From contig OZ029918.1 of NCBI GenBank assembly GCA_964023275.1, forward strand, positions 30,884,704-30,948,703: DNA of 64,000 bases, written 5' to 3'. The stretch comes from Norana najaformis (taxonomy: Eukaryota > Annelida > Clitellata > Crassiclitellata > Hormogastridae). Positions 1-11,844 of this stretch are shown here, in pieces (position 1 is the stretch's first letter; each line of letters begins with the position of its first letter). The translations under genes were made by a program, and so were the position numbers. The notes beneath the pieces were generated by a model. That model saw nothing but the letters and a program-made list of their open reading frames with translations. It was not told the DNA's origin and did not search any database.

Positions 1-89
1 TTGCTCGTCAAACTAGCAGCAGCTTATAAACCCATACAGAGAGTTTAGCACTAGGCTTTTTTTAATGAACTGAAAGGGTTAGTTTCGAC

Positions 90-332
90 CTGCATATTGA
101 CTGTTGGCAAGATGATCAACCATCTGACAGTTTCTAGGTGTTCTTAGGTAGTCGCAGTAACCACGGATCTGTTCGAGCAGTCGAAGGACCCTTGCCTCCT
201 GGCGCCCTCTCTGGTCCTCACAGTGAACGTGGACAATGTTGTGAAGGGCCGCTGCCGCCTGAGACCGCATCACCATGTTGCTCACATCATTTTCACCACC
301 GTGGAGCAGATGGATAAGGAGTGGAAGACAGC
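90..332 (-). CDS. APC: APC armadillo exon (leftmost, partial)
   Basis: The acceptor is a pyrimidine-rich CTCTTCCAG just above base 332, and the first two bases complete the glycine codon split from the 1311-1194 exon. The translation starts GCLPLLIHLLHGGEND and continues through AAAALHNIVHVHCEDQRGRQ and RVLRLLEQIRGYCDYL. In human APC the same stretch reads SGCLPLLIQLLHG and RVLHLLEQIRAYCE. The frame meets a stop at 79-81, so a donor must come first. Candidates are a GT just after base 121 or after base 90; the end given is the more distal and is uncertain. In human APC the corresponding exon also ends shortly after this motif. Confidence 0.88.
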
Positions 333-3111
333 CTGGAAGAGCAAAGAGGATTCAACAACACTTGTGACAGGTACTTAAAAGTGTCCACTGTACATACCAG
401 GTACACACTCACACATACATATACATACAATACATACATACATATACACACACGTACATACATACACACTATACACACAAACTTACATACTTATATACAC
501 CAAATGTGCATGCAGGACTATAACCAGCACATGAACTAGAGTTCCAATAGATATTAAGATCTTGCAGTACGCTGCACAATGCCTCTGATAAGTTTCTTGA
601 AAGGGTGCTATATAAATTTCTGGTTACACCACACTAAAAATACAACAGAAGTGAATTCTGGTATAATTTTGTCAGGGACAAGAATACCAAAATTAGCTCG
701 GTTCTCATCTAGAATATGACTTCATTCAACCAAACCTTGCTATAGTGTTCTTCATAAAGCTGAAATCAGCGACATAGTATGTACCAAATCAGAGCAGCAC
801 TGTGTGGTATAGTGGTCTATTTGTACCACACTGGGTCTGTAATCCAACTATTGTGGGTTTGCTCCTGCTGAGCAGACTTCGTGTAATGACCCTTGACAAG
901 TTGTTCATGCACACTTATCTTGTGCCTCAGATTCAGATTTACTGACCTTGCGTGCATAACAAGCGCAGTAAATAAATAAAATATAAACAAATAAATAATT
1001 AATGATTATTGCTTCTGTTAACTACAGTGTATCATCATAAAGTAGCAATATAAAAGTCCTACTCTATTCCTAGAACTACAGGGCAGTTTAGGTAATTCAA
1101 TTACATTTCGTCTTTACTAGTCCGATGGTAATCAAAACCTATGGCAATGTAGACACATATTATAGATGATGCCCACAAGACTTTCACTGTCACCTGACTG
1201 CCTCATAGCCACACAGCTCTCGAATGATGTTGACATTGCAAGAAGGGTTCTGCTCATGTCTTCTTTGTTGTGGGTACCAAGGACTGACAGGAGAGAAAAC
1301 ACCATATCGCCCTGCTATAAGACAAACAGAGAAGCATCAACTGGTGGATTATGAAACTACATAAGGTAAAGTAATGTAATGTAATGAAGCCAATATTTCT
1401 ATAGTGCATATTCCAAATTCAGCATAATACAAGTACTGGTAATTTATTTCCATGTTTTTTACATCTTTTACATCTAAGTGATACTTTCACATCGAAATGA
1501 TACCTTTACGTAAATGTAAATGATACAAGTGCATGTCTGCATCCATGTTGCAACACATTTTTGCTGCCTCTGCCATCTGAGCAAATTGTTTGTCTCAACA
1601 CAGATTTTGCTCCACAATTCTTAAGTGTTTGGATTACTGAGCACTGTTAATGAGTCAGTGTTTCGGATCTGTCTTTCCATTCTGCACACAATATTGTGTG
1701 TTTTCCAATGTTAGTTGGTCATGAGTCATCGAAGCCGCGCTGAAATTGGACCGGTTCACTTTTCCGAGGGTGAAGAGGTTCTCAGCCGGTTAGATGGGCC
1801 TGACCTACAGCTCTATGTATACCGTCTGCGACAGGGAAATCCTGGATGCAGTCATGGAAAGGCGGGGAGGGTCTTCCTGCGGTGGCATCAACAGTCAGCG
1901 GGGAAAAGAAGTGCGTTCTGCAACCGGAAGCAAACCCTGTTTAGCTAGGGAGATTTCTGGATGCGCTGTCCAACCATCTACAAGCGACTGCTGGACAGTG
2001 GGATTTCTGTGTAGGCTACTGCTCATATCATTGCCCATCTTGTCATTATTCATTTTCGATGCCGCAGGAACTCTGAACATTTTGTCAGTTGTTAACTCTG
2101 AATGGAACTCTGTCAGTTGGGTTCTGCATGTGTGCGGGGGGGTCTGCCAGATGCGAGCCCTCTGCTTTAAAGCTCTGTTCTAGTTATCTGAGCACTGTTT
2201 GCTAGATGAAAAACATTCTGTTCCTAATAACTTTAACATTATTTAGGCTAGAGTAGGCGGTGCTTTTGTGAGGCTCTATATTAAAAATGCGCTATATTAA
2301 GTGTCTAGATAACTAACTAACAGATATAGCTACAACAGCAAAACACTGCATAGCTAATGTGCCACTTAAACAGCAGTGACCAACAGCACAATACATTTCC
2401 AATCTCCAGAAGCTAATGCGTTTTTAAGTGCGCAAAAAACATGACAGAGTTTTAGGCAGGATTGCCACAACAGCGATAGCAAAAGCTTCTGTTGTGAGTT
2501 GCAGTTGACTGAGAGGCCTGTTGTGGCATTTCACTCATACACCAGAGATTCAAACTGCAGTACATCAAGCAAAATAAGCAATTATGGCTGAGCCATACCT
2601 TCCATTTTTATGTCCATCTGTTTACACCAGAACCTCCTTTAACAAGAATCACAAGAGCACGAAACTTATATGCTAAGGTCAAGGCATGGATCCCTAATTT
2701 AATTCAGCTCTACAAAATGACACAACATCATTATAAGCAGGTACTTAACATCAGTCTCAGACAGCTTTATATGGGGTTCCAATGCATCTGAATGAAACCA
2801 TTTACACTTCAAGCAGAGTATATCTAAACCCTCTAAGATCATACCTGCTGAAACCACAGCACCACGACATAGAAGCAATTAGCTACTGCTTATATGAGCT
2901 TTGCTTATTAATTTCCTAAAATTAAATTTAATTAAATACATCAACTCACCTTACTGCCAAAGTAGCGTCCTTCTGGACGTTGAGTATTTCCAGATGCGTT
3001 TTCAAAGATTGGTGCAGTCATATTGTGGTTGCAGACTGCTGTAAAATGCATAGACTAGAATTTTAACTCTCCTAAGACCTAGGAGTATGTACATTTCATA
3101 AACAACACATA

Positions 3112-3143
<32 letters not shown>

Positions 3144-6100
3144 CCTATATATCCATTAGTTAAGTGCTTTGTTTCTTTCTGGAATGACATTTCTGTTGCA
3201 TTTTCCATTAGTTCTAAAATGTTCTAAATGTTACAGGACAGTTAGACTGTCTTAAGTTGTTTGTTGGTCTTTGTGTATTCACGTCATGTCGCAGGCATCT
3301 CCATCAAGCTTCATTCTTTCCCTTTCAGGTCTGCCTTTTGTATAGCAAGGCAGATGACAGAGATATCTTGTATAATGTTATTATGATGCTGTTGCCAATT
3401 CAATGTATGAATGAACGAATGAACGAATGAATGACTGAATGAATGCATCTAATATGAAATAATGTCTTGGTCAGCACTGCATATGTTACTCTCATACCAG
3501 TATTCCCACACCTGGTACAAAAGAATTATACAATACACTTAAGCCAGATTACACAATAACAGGATTAATCTACAACATTATTGCAAATGAAAAGTTTTTC
3601 TTTAAAATATCTTTACTTAAATGTAACGCTAACTAAATAAAATAGTAACTAACCTAAAACAAAATTCTCCATAAGGCATCTGAGTTAAATGGAATGAACA
3701 AAATCTGTCTGTCTCATTTTGGATAATGGAACTAGTGTGAAACTGCTTCACTATACTGCCAGTTATTTGTTAAGAAACCCAAGCCCTTCCACCAATCACA
3801 TGTATACACATACATAAGCACACTCACATATACATAGAAGAGTACACCCACAGGCACAAAAATTCACACAAATACAAGCACACAAAAGGCAGATAATTTT
3901 ACCCAATCCAGCCCACCTGCAAGAGGAAACGATGGGGTGGTCTCTTCCCCAAAATTTGCTCATATTACCTCAAACACAAAGCAGGCTCATATGCTTAATT
4001 AAAACTACATCATAAAACAGACAGCAAACTTGGGATCAAGCACATCGCTAGTGAAAAAGTTTGAAACACAAAAGAGATTTATCTTCCACCCTTTCCAAAA
4101 CATGTCTTCCTGCCAGGCAGTAGCTTCATTAGTTCCTGAGGCATGCTTACTGTCTCATTACAGCAGCAAATCTGACTAACCTCAAGGCAAATACCATTAG
4201 TAGGCATACTACTCAGTATAATCTGGGACACAGGCTCAGCCGGGTGAGTCAAAAGAAGAGCGGGCAAACATTCTGTAGTAAGTCACTAGTCAGTCAGTTC
4301 CAGTGAATCACACCATCCGCATGCTGTACACAGCCAGTTGCACACATGCAGCAAGGTTTCTGTCTGGTAACGAAACCTAATCTACAACACCTGATATCAG
4401 GGCCTTATTGTAGTATATCTGTCTACACCTCTCACTAACCTCAGGTCATTTACTCCATAACCCCCTGACATCTAACTCATTTTATTACCTCACTCTAAAA
4501 CAGTTCTCCAACACCTGGTAGCAGTTTGGCCTACCTACTATGCCTCAAAAAAACCTACCCAAATCCCTTCTTCCCTAGATCTGTTTAACTAATATACTAT
4601 GCCACCCCAAACGGCTTGCCCAATCCACTACAATTAAACTACCCAGCCACAAGTAGTTGGTTTATTGTGCTAAGATCCTAGACCCAGCTATTGGTATCTG
4701 TTACTTTAGACCTCTCCAAACAGTTTATGTTATCTCTTTCTATCTCAACCAGTTTGTTTGCTTTAACACACTTCTCCTCTTAACGATGTCTATTTTACTA
4801 CATCTACCTGAGGCTTCCAAATTTAGAACAATAAACTAATAAAGTGGTCAATTAATTATTCATCACCCTCTTAATATAGCTAAGTAAACTGTTCTTTCAG
4901 TAAAGCATATTCTGGCATTTTTTTGAAGATGCTTGCAGAACAAATACACTTTGTGTGTTGGAGTTTAACTTCCAGCCACAACAGACATTTAATTCCAATG
5001 CAGCATTCCTTCTAGGCTGATTTGACATGATACACAGAAGTGATAATAAAAAGGGCAACAATAAAGGATGGGCAGAACACTGGGATATAACTAATTCATC
5101 AGCCACTTAATCAGCAATAACAACAAATGGACTCCCATTCATTAGGGAAATTAATTTAAGCCATTACACAAACAACTTCAAGGCTGCAAATATGTTCATT
5201 GAGGGGAAATTGGAAGCCAATTTCCCTTCAACAGTGTATGATGCAAGTAGCTATTTATATAGCACATTTTAACAAGATGTCAGAATACTTACTGCTCCAC
5301 TGTAGATACAATTTAATAGGTAAACTACCTGCAAGACTCAATTTTGAATGCTATCGAATAGGCGGTGATTGCTGAATGAGCAAAGTCTAGCAAGAAAATG
5401 TTCTGTATCTCACTTTCATTGTCTGCCTCAGCTTCCTGGTCTATACCCGAGAGATTCTTGTTCTGCTGATCTGTTCCTTTCTCAGCAGGTAATCTGCTGT
5501 TCAGGTGACATGATGTCTGAAGACTCTTGTTCATCATAGTTCTCTCATCCATCTTCTGGTTCTCTGCACATCCCTGAAAATGACTGCCACATCTTAACAT
5601 AACCTATCAGACAATGTTGGCAGGGCTTTCCCAACAAAATGCCAATTCTGAAATCTTTTGCAATCAATCCATTAAAAGCCGATGCAGGTAAAAGAATAGT
5701 CCCTTAAGCTATCCCTCAGAGGCTGCCATGGGTATGAAGCGTTAACGACTGCATTTTTCTTAGCCTTGGCTTATGAGGGTGGGTGGCCAGTCCTCACCCT
5801 CACCACCTGACAGTGTACAATCAGTGCGCTCATTTATAGGCAAGTTCACCAGGGGTGTAAGAGCAGAAATCCAAAACATCTTGCTCCTCTGATGGGGATT
5901 TGAACTGCCAACCTCTGGGCTCACAGTCTCATACATTAACCACTAGACTATCACACACCTCAGTGACGCTATTAACACTAGTTCTGTTCTACATCTACGC
6001 CATCATCATCATCATTGTCATCATCATCGTCATCATCATCGTCATCATCATCTTCATCCATGGAAAGAAAGCCCCTCAGTGTCCAATGCACATGTTATCA

Positions 6101-6562
6101 CCAGTTCCCATATTCTTTGGTTCTGTGTCAAGCTGTGTAAATCCTTCTGGCACCTATCTTTGATATCTTCCATCCACTCTCTGTTAAGTCCTTGCTGCGT
6201 TCCAGTAGCCAACTTTTCAACCCAACCCGACCCAGTGTATCAATCATTATATTATCAAGTTTTTTACATATGGAAAATTACAAAACTGACGATGTATGTC
6301 TGGTATCATATCTCAAATGACGCAGCAATAAATGAATTTGTATAAGAAGTTAACTGAAAGATTTAAAGATCTGTTTTCAGGTACTGGTGGAGTAACACAT
6401 GCGAAATAAATGCACAGAAATGATCGCATAGTTAACTTCTGAATTATGTTTTTAGCTATTGCTGTAAGAGGCTTCCAGATTGTTCTCTGAACTCACCGTT
6501 TCACTTGCACTCATTCTCGAACAGGAGCCAGTAACAACCATAGTCACAAGGCCCCAGGTACC
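90..6562 (-). CDS. APC: APC (adenomatous polyposis coli) homologue, 5' part of the gene, five exons, continues beyond the left edge
   Basis: APC scaffolds the beta-catenin destruction complex in Wnt signalling and binds microtubule/actin regulators. Exons in transcript order on the minus strand: 6562-6497, 5573-5414, 3035-2950, 1311-1194 and 332 to about 90. The splice phases agree throughout (0/0, 0/1, 1/0, 0/1, 1/?), which supports the model. The last two exons carry the start of the armadillo region and match the vertebrate family closely: MVFSLLSVLGTHNKEDMSR, LLAMSTSFESCVAMRQSGC, LPLLIHLLHG, then AAAALHNIVHVH and RVLRLLEQIRGYCDYL. The first three exons are poorly conserved linker. No exon for the N-terminal oligomerisation coiled coil was found, so the protein may start at one of the two ATGs in the 6562-6497 exon. 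The rest of the armadillo repeats, the 15/20-residue repeats and the basic region lie outside the window. Family assignment is very secure; the 5' end is not. Confidence 0.88.
825..985 (+). repeat. SINE, family with ATTCAGATTTACTGACCTTGC body
   Basis: tRNA-like start (GTGGTATAGTGGTCTA), then GACAAGTTGTTCATGCACAC, ATTCAGATTTACTGACCTTG and an AAATAAATAAA tail. Copies of the same family lie near 29.55, 42.53 and, in part, 46.9 kb. This copy lies in the APC intron between the two armadillo-side exons. Confidence 0.7.
1194..1311 (-). CDS. APC: APC exon with the conserved SLLSVLGTH block
   Basis: 118 nt, 39 codons plus one base. It reads GDMVFSLLSVLGTH then NKEDMSRTLLAMSTS and VAMRQSG, nearly identical to the vertebrate MVYSLLSMLGTHDKDDMSR block. 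The donor is CAG|GTGACA at 1193/1192. The acceptor is a TAGCAG tandem, so splicing at 1314 would add a single glutamine (NAGNAG choice). Confidence 0.9.
2950..3035 (-). CDS. APC: APC linker exon
   Basis: 86 nt beginning with two bases that complete a codon from the upstream exon and ending in phase 0 at AAG|GTGAGT. The translation ends RPEGRYFGSK and joins directly to GDMVFSLL, equivalent to vertebrate LGTKVEMVYSLL. The acceptor is again a CAGCAG tandem, so base 3038 is an alternative upper end that adds one codon. Confidence 0.72.
3111..3152 (+). repeat. (TA)n microsatellite
   Basis: AT dinucleotide run with TAC interruptions in an APC intron. Just downstream (about 3404-3440) is a second short tandem of GAAT-type tetramers. 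Confidence 0.85.
5414..5573 (-). CDS. APC: APC linker exon, low-complexity polar
   Basis: 160 nt, open throughout, with a good acceptor (CATTTTCAG) and donor (GTGAGATA). It encodes a polar stretch starting GCAENQKMDERT and ending EAEADNE, with no recognisable domain. This is in keeping with the variable linker before the armadillo repeats. The evidence is open frame, splice sites and phase match to both neighbours, not sequence homology. Confidence 0.6.
5750..5965 (-). repeat. tRNA-derived SINE inside an APC intron
   Basis: Read on the minus strand, it opens with a tRNA-like head (TCTAGTGGTTAATG as box A; GGTTGGCAGTTCAAATCCCC around box B), followed by a body containing CTCTTACACCCCTGG. It closely resembles the plus-strand element near 22.6 kb in both head and body. 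The head does not form a proper acceptor stem, so this is a retroposon and not a tRNA gene. Confidence 0.7.
5999..6058 (+). repeat. (ATC)n microsatellite
   Basis: Imperfect ATC/GTC triplet run in the APC intron between the 66-nt and 160-nt exons. The open frame across it is a product of the repeat. Confidence 0.85.
6497..6562 (-). CDS. APC: Probable first coding exon of the APC homologue
   Basis: 66 nt between a CTCACAG acceptor and a GTGAGTTC donor, phase 0 at both ends and joining cleanly to the 5573-5414 exon. It holds two in-frame methionines (MVVTGSCSRMSASET), either of which could be the initiator if the upstream exon is untranslated. No similarity to the vertebrate APC coiled coil was seen. 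The alternative is that it is an internal exon preceded by coding exons not recognised here. Confidence 0.5.
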
Positions 6563-7202
6563 CTGTGAGATTAGTATCAAGCCAAACAAGTGTTAGTACA
6601 GTCAGACATACACAAAACAAGCAACATCTTTTAAGACATAACAGCAAACAAGGCATACAACCACAGTGTTTGCTAACCATCCTAAAGGAAATCCAGAGGC
6701 AAGGGTTGGCAGCAGAAAGAGATCAGATCGACAAAGTTCATAGGGCATATATGAGTCATGAACAAGCAGCCTCCTTCACATAAATACCATCTGACACATT
6801 CATAAAGGTAATTTTTCATTTAATTTGCAAGAATCCTCAGATCACCCTGAAACAGGGTCAAACCCTTTGTAGCTTGCCACTCTGTAAAAGTAGGTTAGGC
6901 TATGCCAGATATCCATGTAGGTTCTTAAGACTATAAAGTAGACTAAGAACCTGTGCACATGCCCACTGTTTTGGTAGGGACCGTTACCCTATCCTGTCTA
7001 AAGAAATTAATGAAAACCTGTCATAAGATAATGGGCTTCCTCCCTCCCCTCACTCCCCTCCCTCCCTTCACTCAGTGGCTTACTGTGGGAATCTGAAACA
7101 CTTCAGCATTAGCAGTACAAGTACTAATATTAGTATCAGGAGTAGTAATTATAATTATAATAATAGCAACAACAATAGCAGATGTAAAATGGGGGTTTTG
7201 CC

Positions 7203-8640
7203 TCAACTTGTCCAAAACCAGGATGCAAACATACCATACAGCTGTAGTCGTTCCCAGCTGTCTGCATGCCTTCCAGCCCCCACTTGTATCCCCCACGATA
7301 ACAGGCCCCCAAAATACAACACAATCACATCTGCTACAATAATTCTGCCAACAGGATTAGTATGTTGTCTCTCAGCTGCCAACATCTCCACCAGCTTATC
7401 CTTTGGGGCCATTCTTGTAGTAAGCAACTCAGTGAATGCCACCAACATCTCTGGAGTCAATGTTCATGACGCCGCACTCCTTCTTCTGGATCAGTCTGGG
7501 CAAGTCATCCCGCACAAACACCGTGAGGAAGTATGGAAGCGAGCAAGCGGCTTTGTCCATATCAGAGCTGCTCAGCGGTTCCAGTTTTTTTTAAAGGAAT
7601 AGCCTGGTGCCTTCAAGTATCACTCCCCATGAACAATCCAGACCTTTTGAGCTAAGCCTCAACCTCATGGTTACAGTGTTCTACTTCAACTCAGCCTGGG
7701 CTGCTTGTCCTGCACAACCTTAGTAACACAGGCAGCCCAACCAGCTAAAACACCCACCACCAACAGCCCCCGATGATCATCGGGAAAAGCAACAGTAGAG
7801 GGAGAAAGCCTCCCATTCTGGTCAACATCATTTTTCAGTGCTGCACTGGCATCCTCTCCTTACTTCTCCAAGATATGGGCAACCTGTCGTTTTGTCAGTG
7901 CAAGTTTTCCTCCCCATGAAGCTGGTCAGGTGTCAGCCTTACAGTGACACCAACACCACCGCAAGCAGCCACTGCCAGGTTGCCTTTCACTGAGGGTGAC
8001 ACCGAATATGACAGATGCTGACTTTTTGCCTGTTCCAATTTCAGAATCCACTGATGTCAAAGTTACTCAGACATTTGTTGAACAGCCGCATTTCTAAAAG
8101 CAAACCCGTGCCACCTAATACATGGCACATCCGATTTCAGGTATAGAAGCCAGTTGCAGACTAGAATCATGTATGGCATTCTGTTCGTTAGGATCACCCC
8201 GTCGATGCTGACTTTGAGCTGGATATACTTAGGACAAAGATCGGGAAGAGATCGATAAAGTTGATGGGTGTACCTGGGTTGATGACTCATGTGAGTCATT
8301 AATGTAGTACTCTTCTTTGAAGTCGCAGAAGTCTTTGTCAGTGCGAAAGGTGTTCAGCTGTGTGAAGTTCAGCTTCATGTCGACAACTGGGTATCGGTCG
8401 CTGTTCAGCAGCGCATAGATGTTGTGCACCTATATATGGGTTGAACCGTGAGGGTTCTTAGCCTGGTCAGCAGTTTGCTCACTTTAGAAAGCGACAAGGA
8501 TCCATCAAGGCTCTTTTGTGCGAGACTTAACATTCAGGAGCCACAAGAACATAAGAAGGCTGAGAACATGGTATGGTGATATTGTTGCACTGGAATGCCA
8601 CAGTGACACGGACATGTTAGGCTATTATCGAGGGGTACGA
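7203..8640 (-). pseudogene. Decayed coding remnant of unknown origin
   Basis: On the minus strand this 1.4-kb stretch holds several protein-like segments broken by stops and frameshifts: one around 8429-8230 containing HNIYALLNSDRYPVV and FKEEYYINDS, a middle part around 7800 with a hydrophobic segment, and one around 7590-7420 containing LPYFLTVFVRDDLPRL. The region is more GC-rich than the flanking intron, and the segments run in one direction in sequence order. This looks like a mutated retrocopy or an old integrated mobile/viral element. I do not recognise the family and assign no function. Confidence 0.35.
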
Positions 8641-9939
8641 GTGGGGGCTGGAAAGTGTGCAAGTGGCTTAGAACAACTACAACCATAGCCCAAGGTTTGC
8701 ACCCTGGTTTTGGCTAGGTTGAGGCAAACACCCCATTTTAACATACTACAATAACACATTTTACACAGTGCTTTAACACAAATGAGGCTGAAGAAAAGGG
8801 CACTGTACATGACTCAAAAAGGTTTTAAAAAACAACGGTCAAAAGCAATGGTTAACAGAAATGCCATGACTCCTGATTTGAAGATGTCAAGTGATGGCGA
8901 AACCTTGACACCTTCACGAAGAGTGTGCTACACAGCAGACCCAGTAACTGCAGCCCCAATACTGGCAAGGGTATAATGATCTTGAGTTACCAAAAATCAA
9001 AAGTACACATCTGACAACTGTATTAGTAATAGATGCAGGCAAGCATAACAAAGAGTGAGCACCACAATGATAAAAAGCAAAACAGAAATAACAAAGGGAG
9101 GTATGACCAAACACGTCACAAAGAAATTGTCATAATGTATTGTTATAATGATGTTCAACAAGTTGTGGTAATCATAAACAGAATGTCCTGATAATAACAA
9201 TGTTTGACAAAATAAATAGCAGCTCTGTGATCTGTTAGATTTTGATCTAATCTATTGTGAACAATGTAACAACTGCACATCTGTGAAGCAATAACTTTTT
9301 AATGGCATTATGCTACAATACATTAGGAGGAATTTTATGACAAAAATGTTCTTCTGCAGTCAACATATCTAGTCAGGTCACAGAAATCACCTAAACTTCA
9401 ACATTAAATTATCATTTTCTTCAAAGATTTTTATTGCATGAGATCCTACAGCACTTGTACCCATTTAAATGAAGCTTTTAAATGAAACCATTCAATGCAA
9501 GTACTGAATTTGGTGTGAATATGATCACACAGAATGTCACTATTTAAATTCTACTGCGCTCCATGTTTGAAAAATAAATACAATCAGTTAAAATCTGCCT
9601 TTTAAAGTAATTCTATTATGTACAGTTGCTCACGCTAGTGTAACTCTGTAAATAGTCCTAGAAATTGCTTGCTTACTACAGCGCTATACAAACAGTCACA
9701 TTACAATATTAAATTGAGTCAAAATTTAGATTTAATTCTGAAAGTTTGCATTTAATAACAACTTCAGCCCACAGGATGGCAGTAGAGCCATGCGTACAGC
9801 ACATGACATCTATCATGAAATATTAAAATCAATTTTTTAATATATTCCGCGCCCAATTTTTTTCGAGAACCTAAAAACGGCGTTACATAAACAGCGAAAG
9901 ATAAAAGGGGTGCATACAAGCAGAAGCTATATAGTCTTA

Positions 9940-10340
9940 CCTGGTCGATGAAGAAACTGTAATCCTCGTAAAACGCACCACAGATAATTGAACCCTAGCG
10001 TTACAATAATAATATTGCCAAAACCAATAGCATGCACGAAGATAATTACTATGCAGGGGCAAGGAGTATTAAAACCCCAACATACCGGAGTAATGTTTAC
10101 TCCAAAACAACACAGCACCGCACGGCATCCGGATTCAGAATTAACGTAACTAAAAAATAAGCCAGCTATTACGTAAAATAAAGAGGAATAGGGTTGTATT
10201 ATTCATTTACCCTGTAGGTCTGTGATCCGTTTAAATCATCCTAAACTCCATGAATCTTCTCCTTCAGACAGCTGCGCCAGACATTATGCTAATGGTTCTC
10301 AGGAAGACCAGCAGACGAACTCTAGATTAGAGGATTGATG
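9940..10340 (-). promoter_or_regulatory. Possible 5' untranslated exon(s) and promoter area of the APC gene
   Basis: Two good minus-strand donors lie here: GACCAG|GTAAGA (exon side at 9951 and above) and CTACAGG|GTAAATG (exon side about 10215 and above). No conserved protein is visible upstream of either, which would suit non-coding first exons of the minus-strand gene. This is inference from splice signals and position only. Confidence 0.3.
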
Positions 10341-10389
10341 GAACGCCGTGCGCTCCGAAATTACTGTTTTTTTAATAGTGATTTCAAGT

Positions 10390-10625
10390 AGGCAATCGTA
10401 AACTCGAGATTTTTGCAGCGCCCAAAGAAATCTTCAACGAAAACTAAAGTCGCGGCAACCAGCTTATTCACAGACACTCAGTCAAAACCAAATCGATAGG
10501 CAAGAAAGGTTCGGTTCCAGGTCGAGATCCAAGAATCAAGCAGACAGGCAGGCAGTCAGACGGCTACGGTGGGTGAAATTTGGAATTGGATCTGCGGGCT
10601 AGATAAGGGGAAGAAGAGTTCAAAG
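10390..10625 (+). repeat. Dispersed repeat family B, copy 1
   Basis: Begins with GGCAATCGTAAACTCGAGAT and TTTTGCAGCGCCCAAAG, then a conserved body: CCAGCTTATTCACAGACACT, AATCGATAGGCAAGAAAGG, TTCGGTTCCAGGTCGAGAT and CAGACAGGCAGGCAG. Four other copies lie at about 12.18, 33.83, 54.0 and 60.05 kb in both orientations. Confidence 0.75.
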
Positions 10626-11050
10626 CCCATGTAGGCCTACCTACAGTGACTTTTCGAATATAAGTTTTAAACTGGCTGGCATTCGTGGTCAAGAGCTATA
10701 GGAGTGTAAAACCTCTGAAATTAAGGTGGAGACATTTGGGTGTGAGGCTTGACGATAAAGCCAACTACAATGTAGTGGGCGTATACTTTCATGACACTTC
10801 ATATTTTCAATTGAAAACGCTGATGGGGGTCCTGCAAGTAGCTTTTCTTCTGACTCAATTCAAAAATGAAATGAAATAAGTCTTCCCTTTTTGCTTTCTT
10901 TCCTCTCTCTTTTTAGTTTCTGGGCTCCATAGTTGAGTTTATATTCCATCGTTTTCAAACTAACGGTGTATTTTCTATGCATAACTAACATACTATAAAA
11001 TGTAGTCATATTCTAAAACTACGGGGACCCACACATTTGTGGACATCTGA

Positions 11051-11170
11051 TATTATTATTTCTGTATTTATTAAGCGCCACTATCTAATGACTAGGCATC
11101 AATCGATGGCACGGAGCAACTGTAAATAAAGGACTTGCTCAAGGTCCCTGTGTCTACACGAGGAAGAACA
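11051..11170 (-). repeat. SINE family A, truncated copy
   Basis: Contains TTTATTAAGCGCCACTATCT, GGCATCAATCGATGGC and GGACTTGCTCAAGGTCCC. These are the same blocks as the fuller copies at 13.1 and 14.5 kb, but the tRNA-like head is missing. Confidence 0.7.
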
Positions 11171-11817
11171 GACTAATACAGGACTCAATCAACGCTCATC
11201 ACTCCAACTTAGTAGATAAAGCGATTGTAGCCCATATGCATTTCCTTTTTACTGTGGTCTGTATGGTTCAGAGGTTAAATGAAATATTAGCCTAGTGATC
11301 TATTCCAATTTCCAAGGACGGAACTATTTATATATTATACAGAAATAGCTTAACTGCTTAGGTAACATAACATACAAATACATACATACCAATCTGCACT
11401 AGAGGAAATATGATATAAAGACGGGAAGACAGCATATATAACAGTATGGCCTTTTTTTAATGAATGGAACCGCAAAATTCTCTATTTGTGGTATTTTTCT
11501 TGCTTTATTTTCAGGTTTTCGCGTTGAATTCTAGTCCTAGTTCGGGTCTTCCATCCCAACACTGCAGACGACGAGGGTCATAGCACCGTCCCGCCCCCCA
11601 CCCGCCCTTGGCCATAAAATTACTTCCTGGCAACCGGATTATTTTCGATTTTCAATTTTACGATTACTTTATCGAGTTAAATTTCTGTATTGGCGGCGTT
11701 CCATATGCACAGCAGACGCACATTATTACAATAGGCGGTGTACGGGTTACGTAGGCGCCGGTTCGCTGCGGCAGCCAGATAAATGGGAGGAGCAACTCAG
11801 CTTCTCCAACAAATCCA

Positions 11818-11844
11818 CAGCAGCAGCAGCAGCAGCAGCAGCAG
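11818..11844 (+). repeat. (CAG)9 triplet repeat
   Basis: Nine perfect CAG units in a GC-rich island between the divergent APC and KIF23 genes. An open frame through and after it (to a stop at 12044) would encode an alanine run and about 60 further residues. It has no recognisable family and no supported ATG, so it is not called as a gene. Confidence 0.9.

Noticed and set aside
1715..1948. 77-codon plus-strand frame in an APC intron, GC-richer than its surroundings
   Set aside because: No recognisable family, no splice context and opposite in strand to the gene. Possibly a repeat fragment, but it cannot be supported as a gene.
7075..7602. 175-codon plus-strand open frame
   Set aside because: It begins in an AT-rich triplet-like tract (poly-Asn/Ser) and then runs antisense to the decayed minus-strand remnant. 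There is no domain and no splice context.
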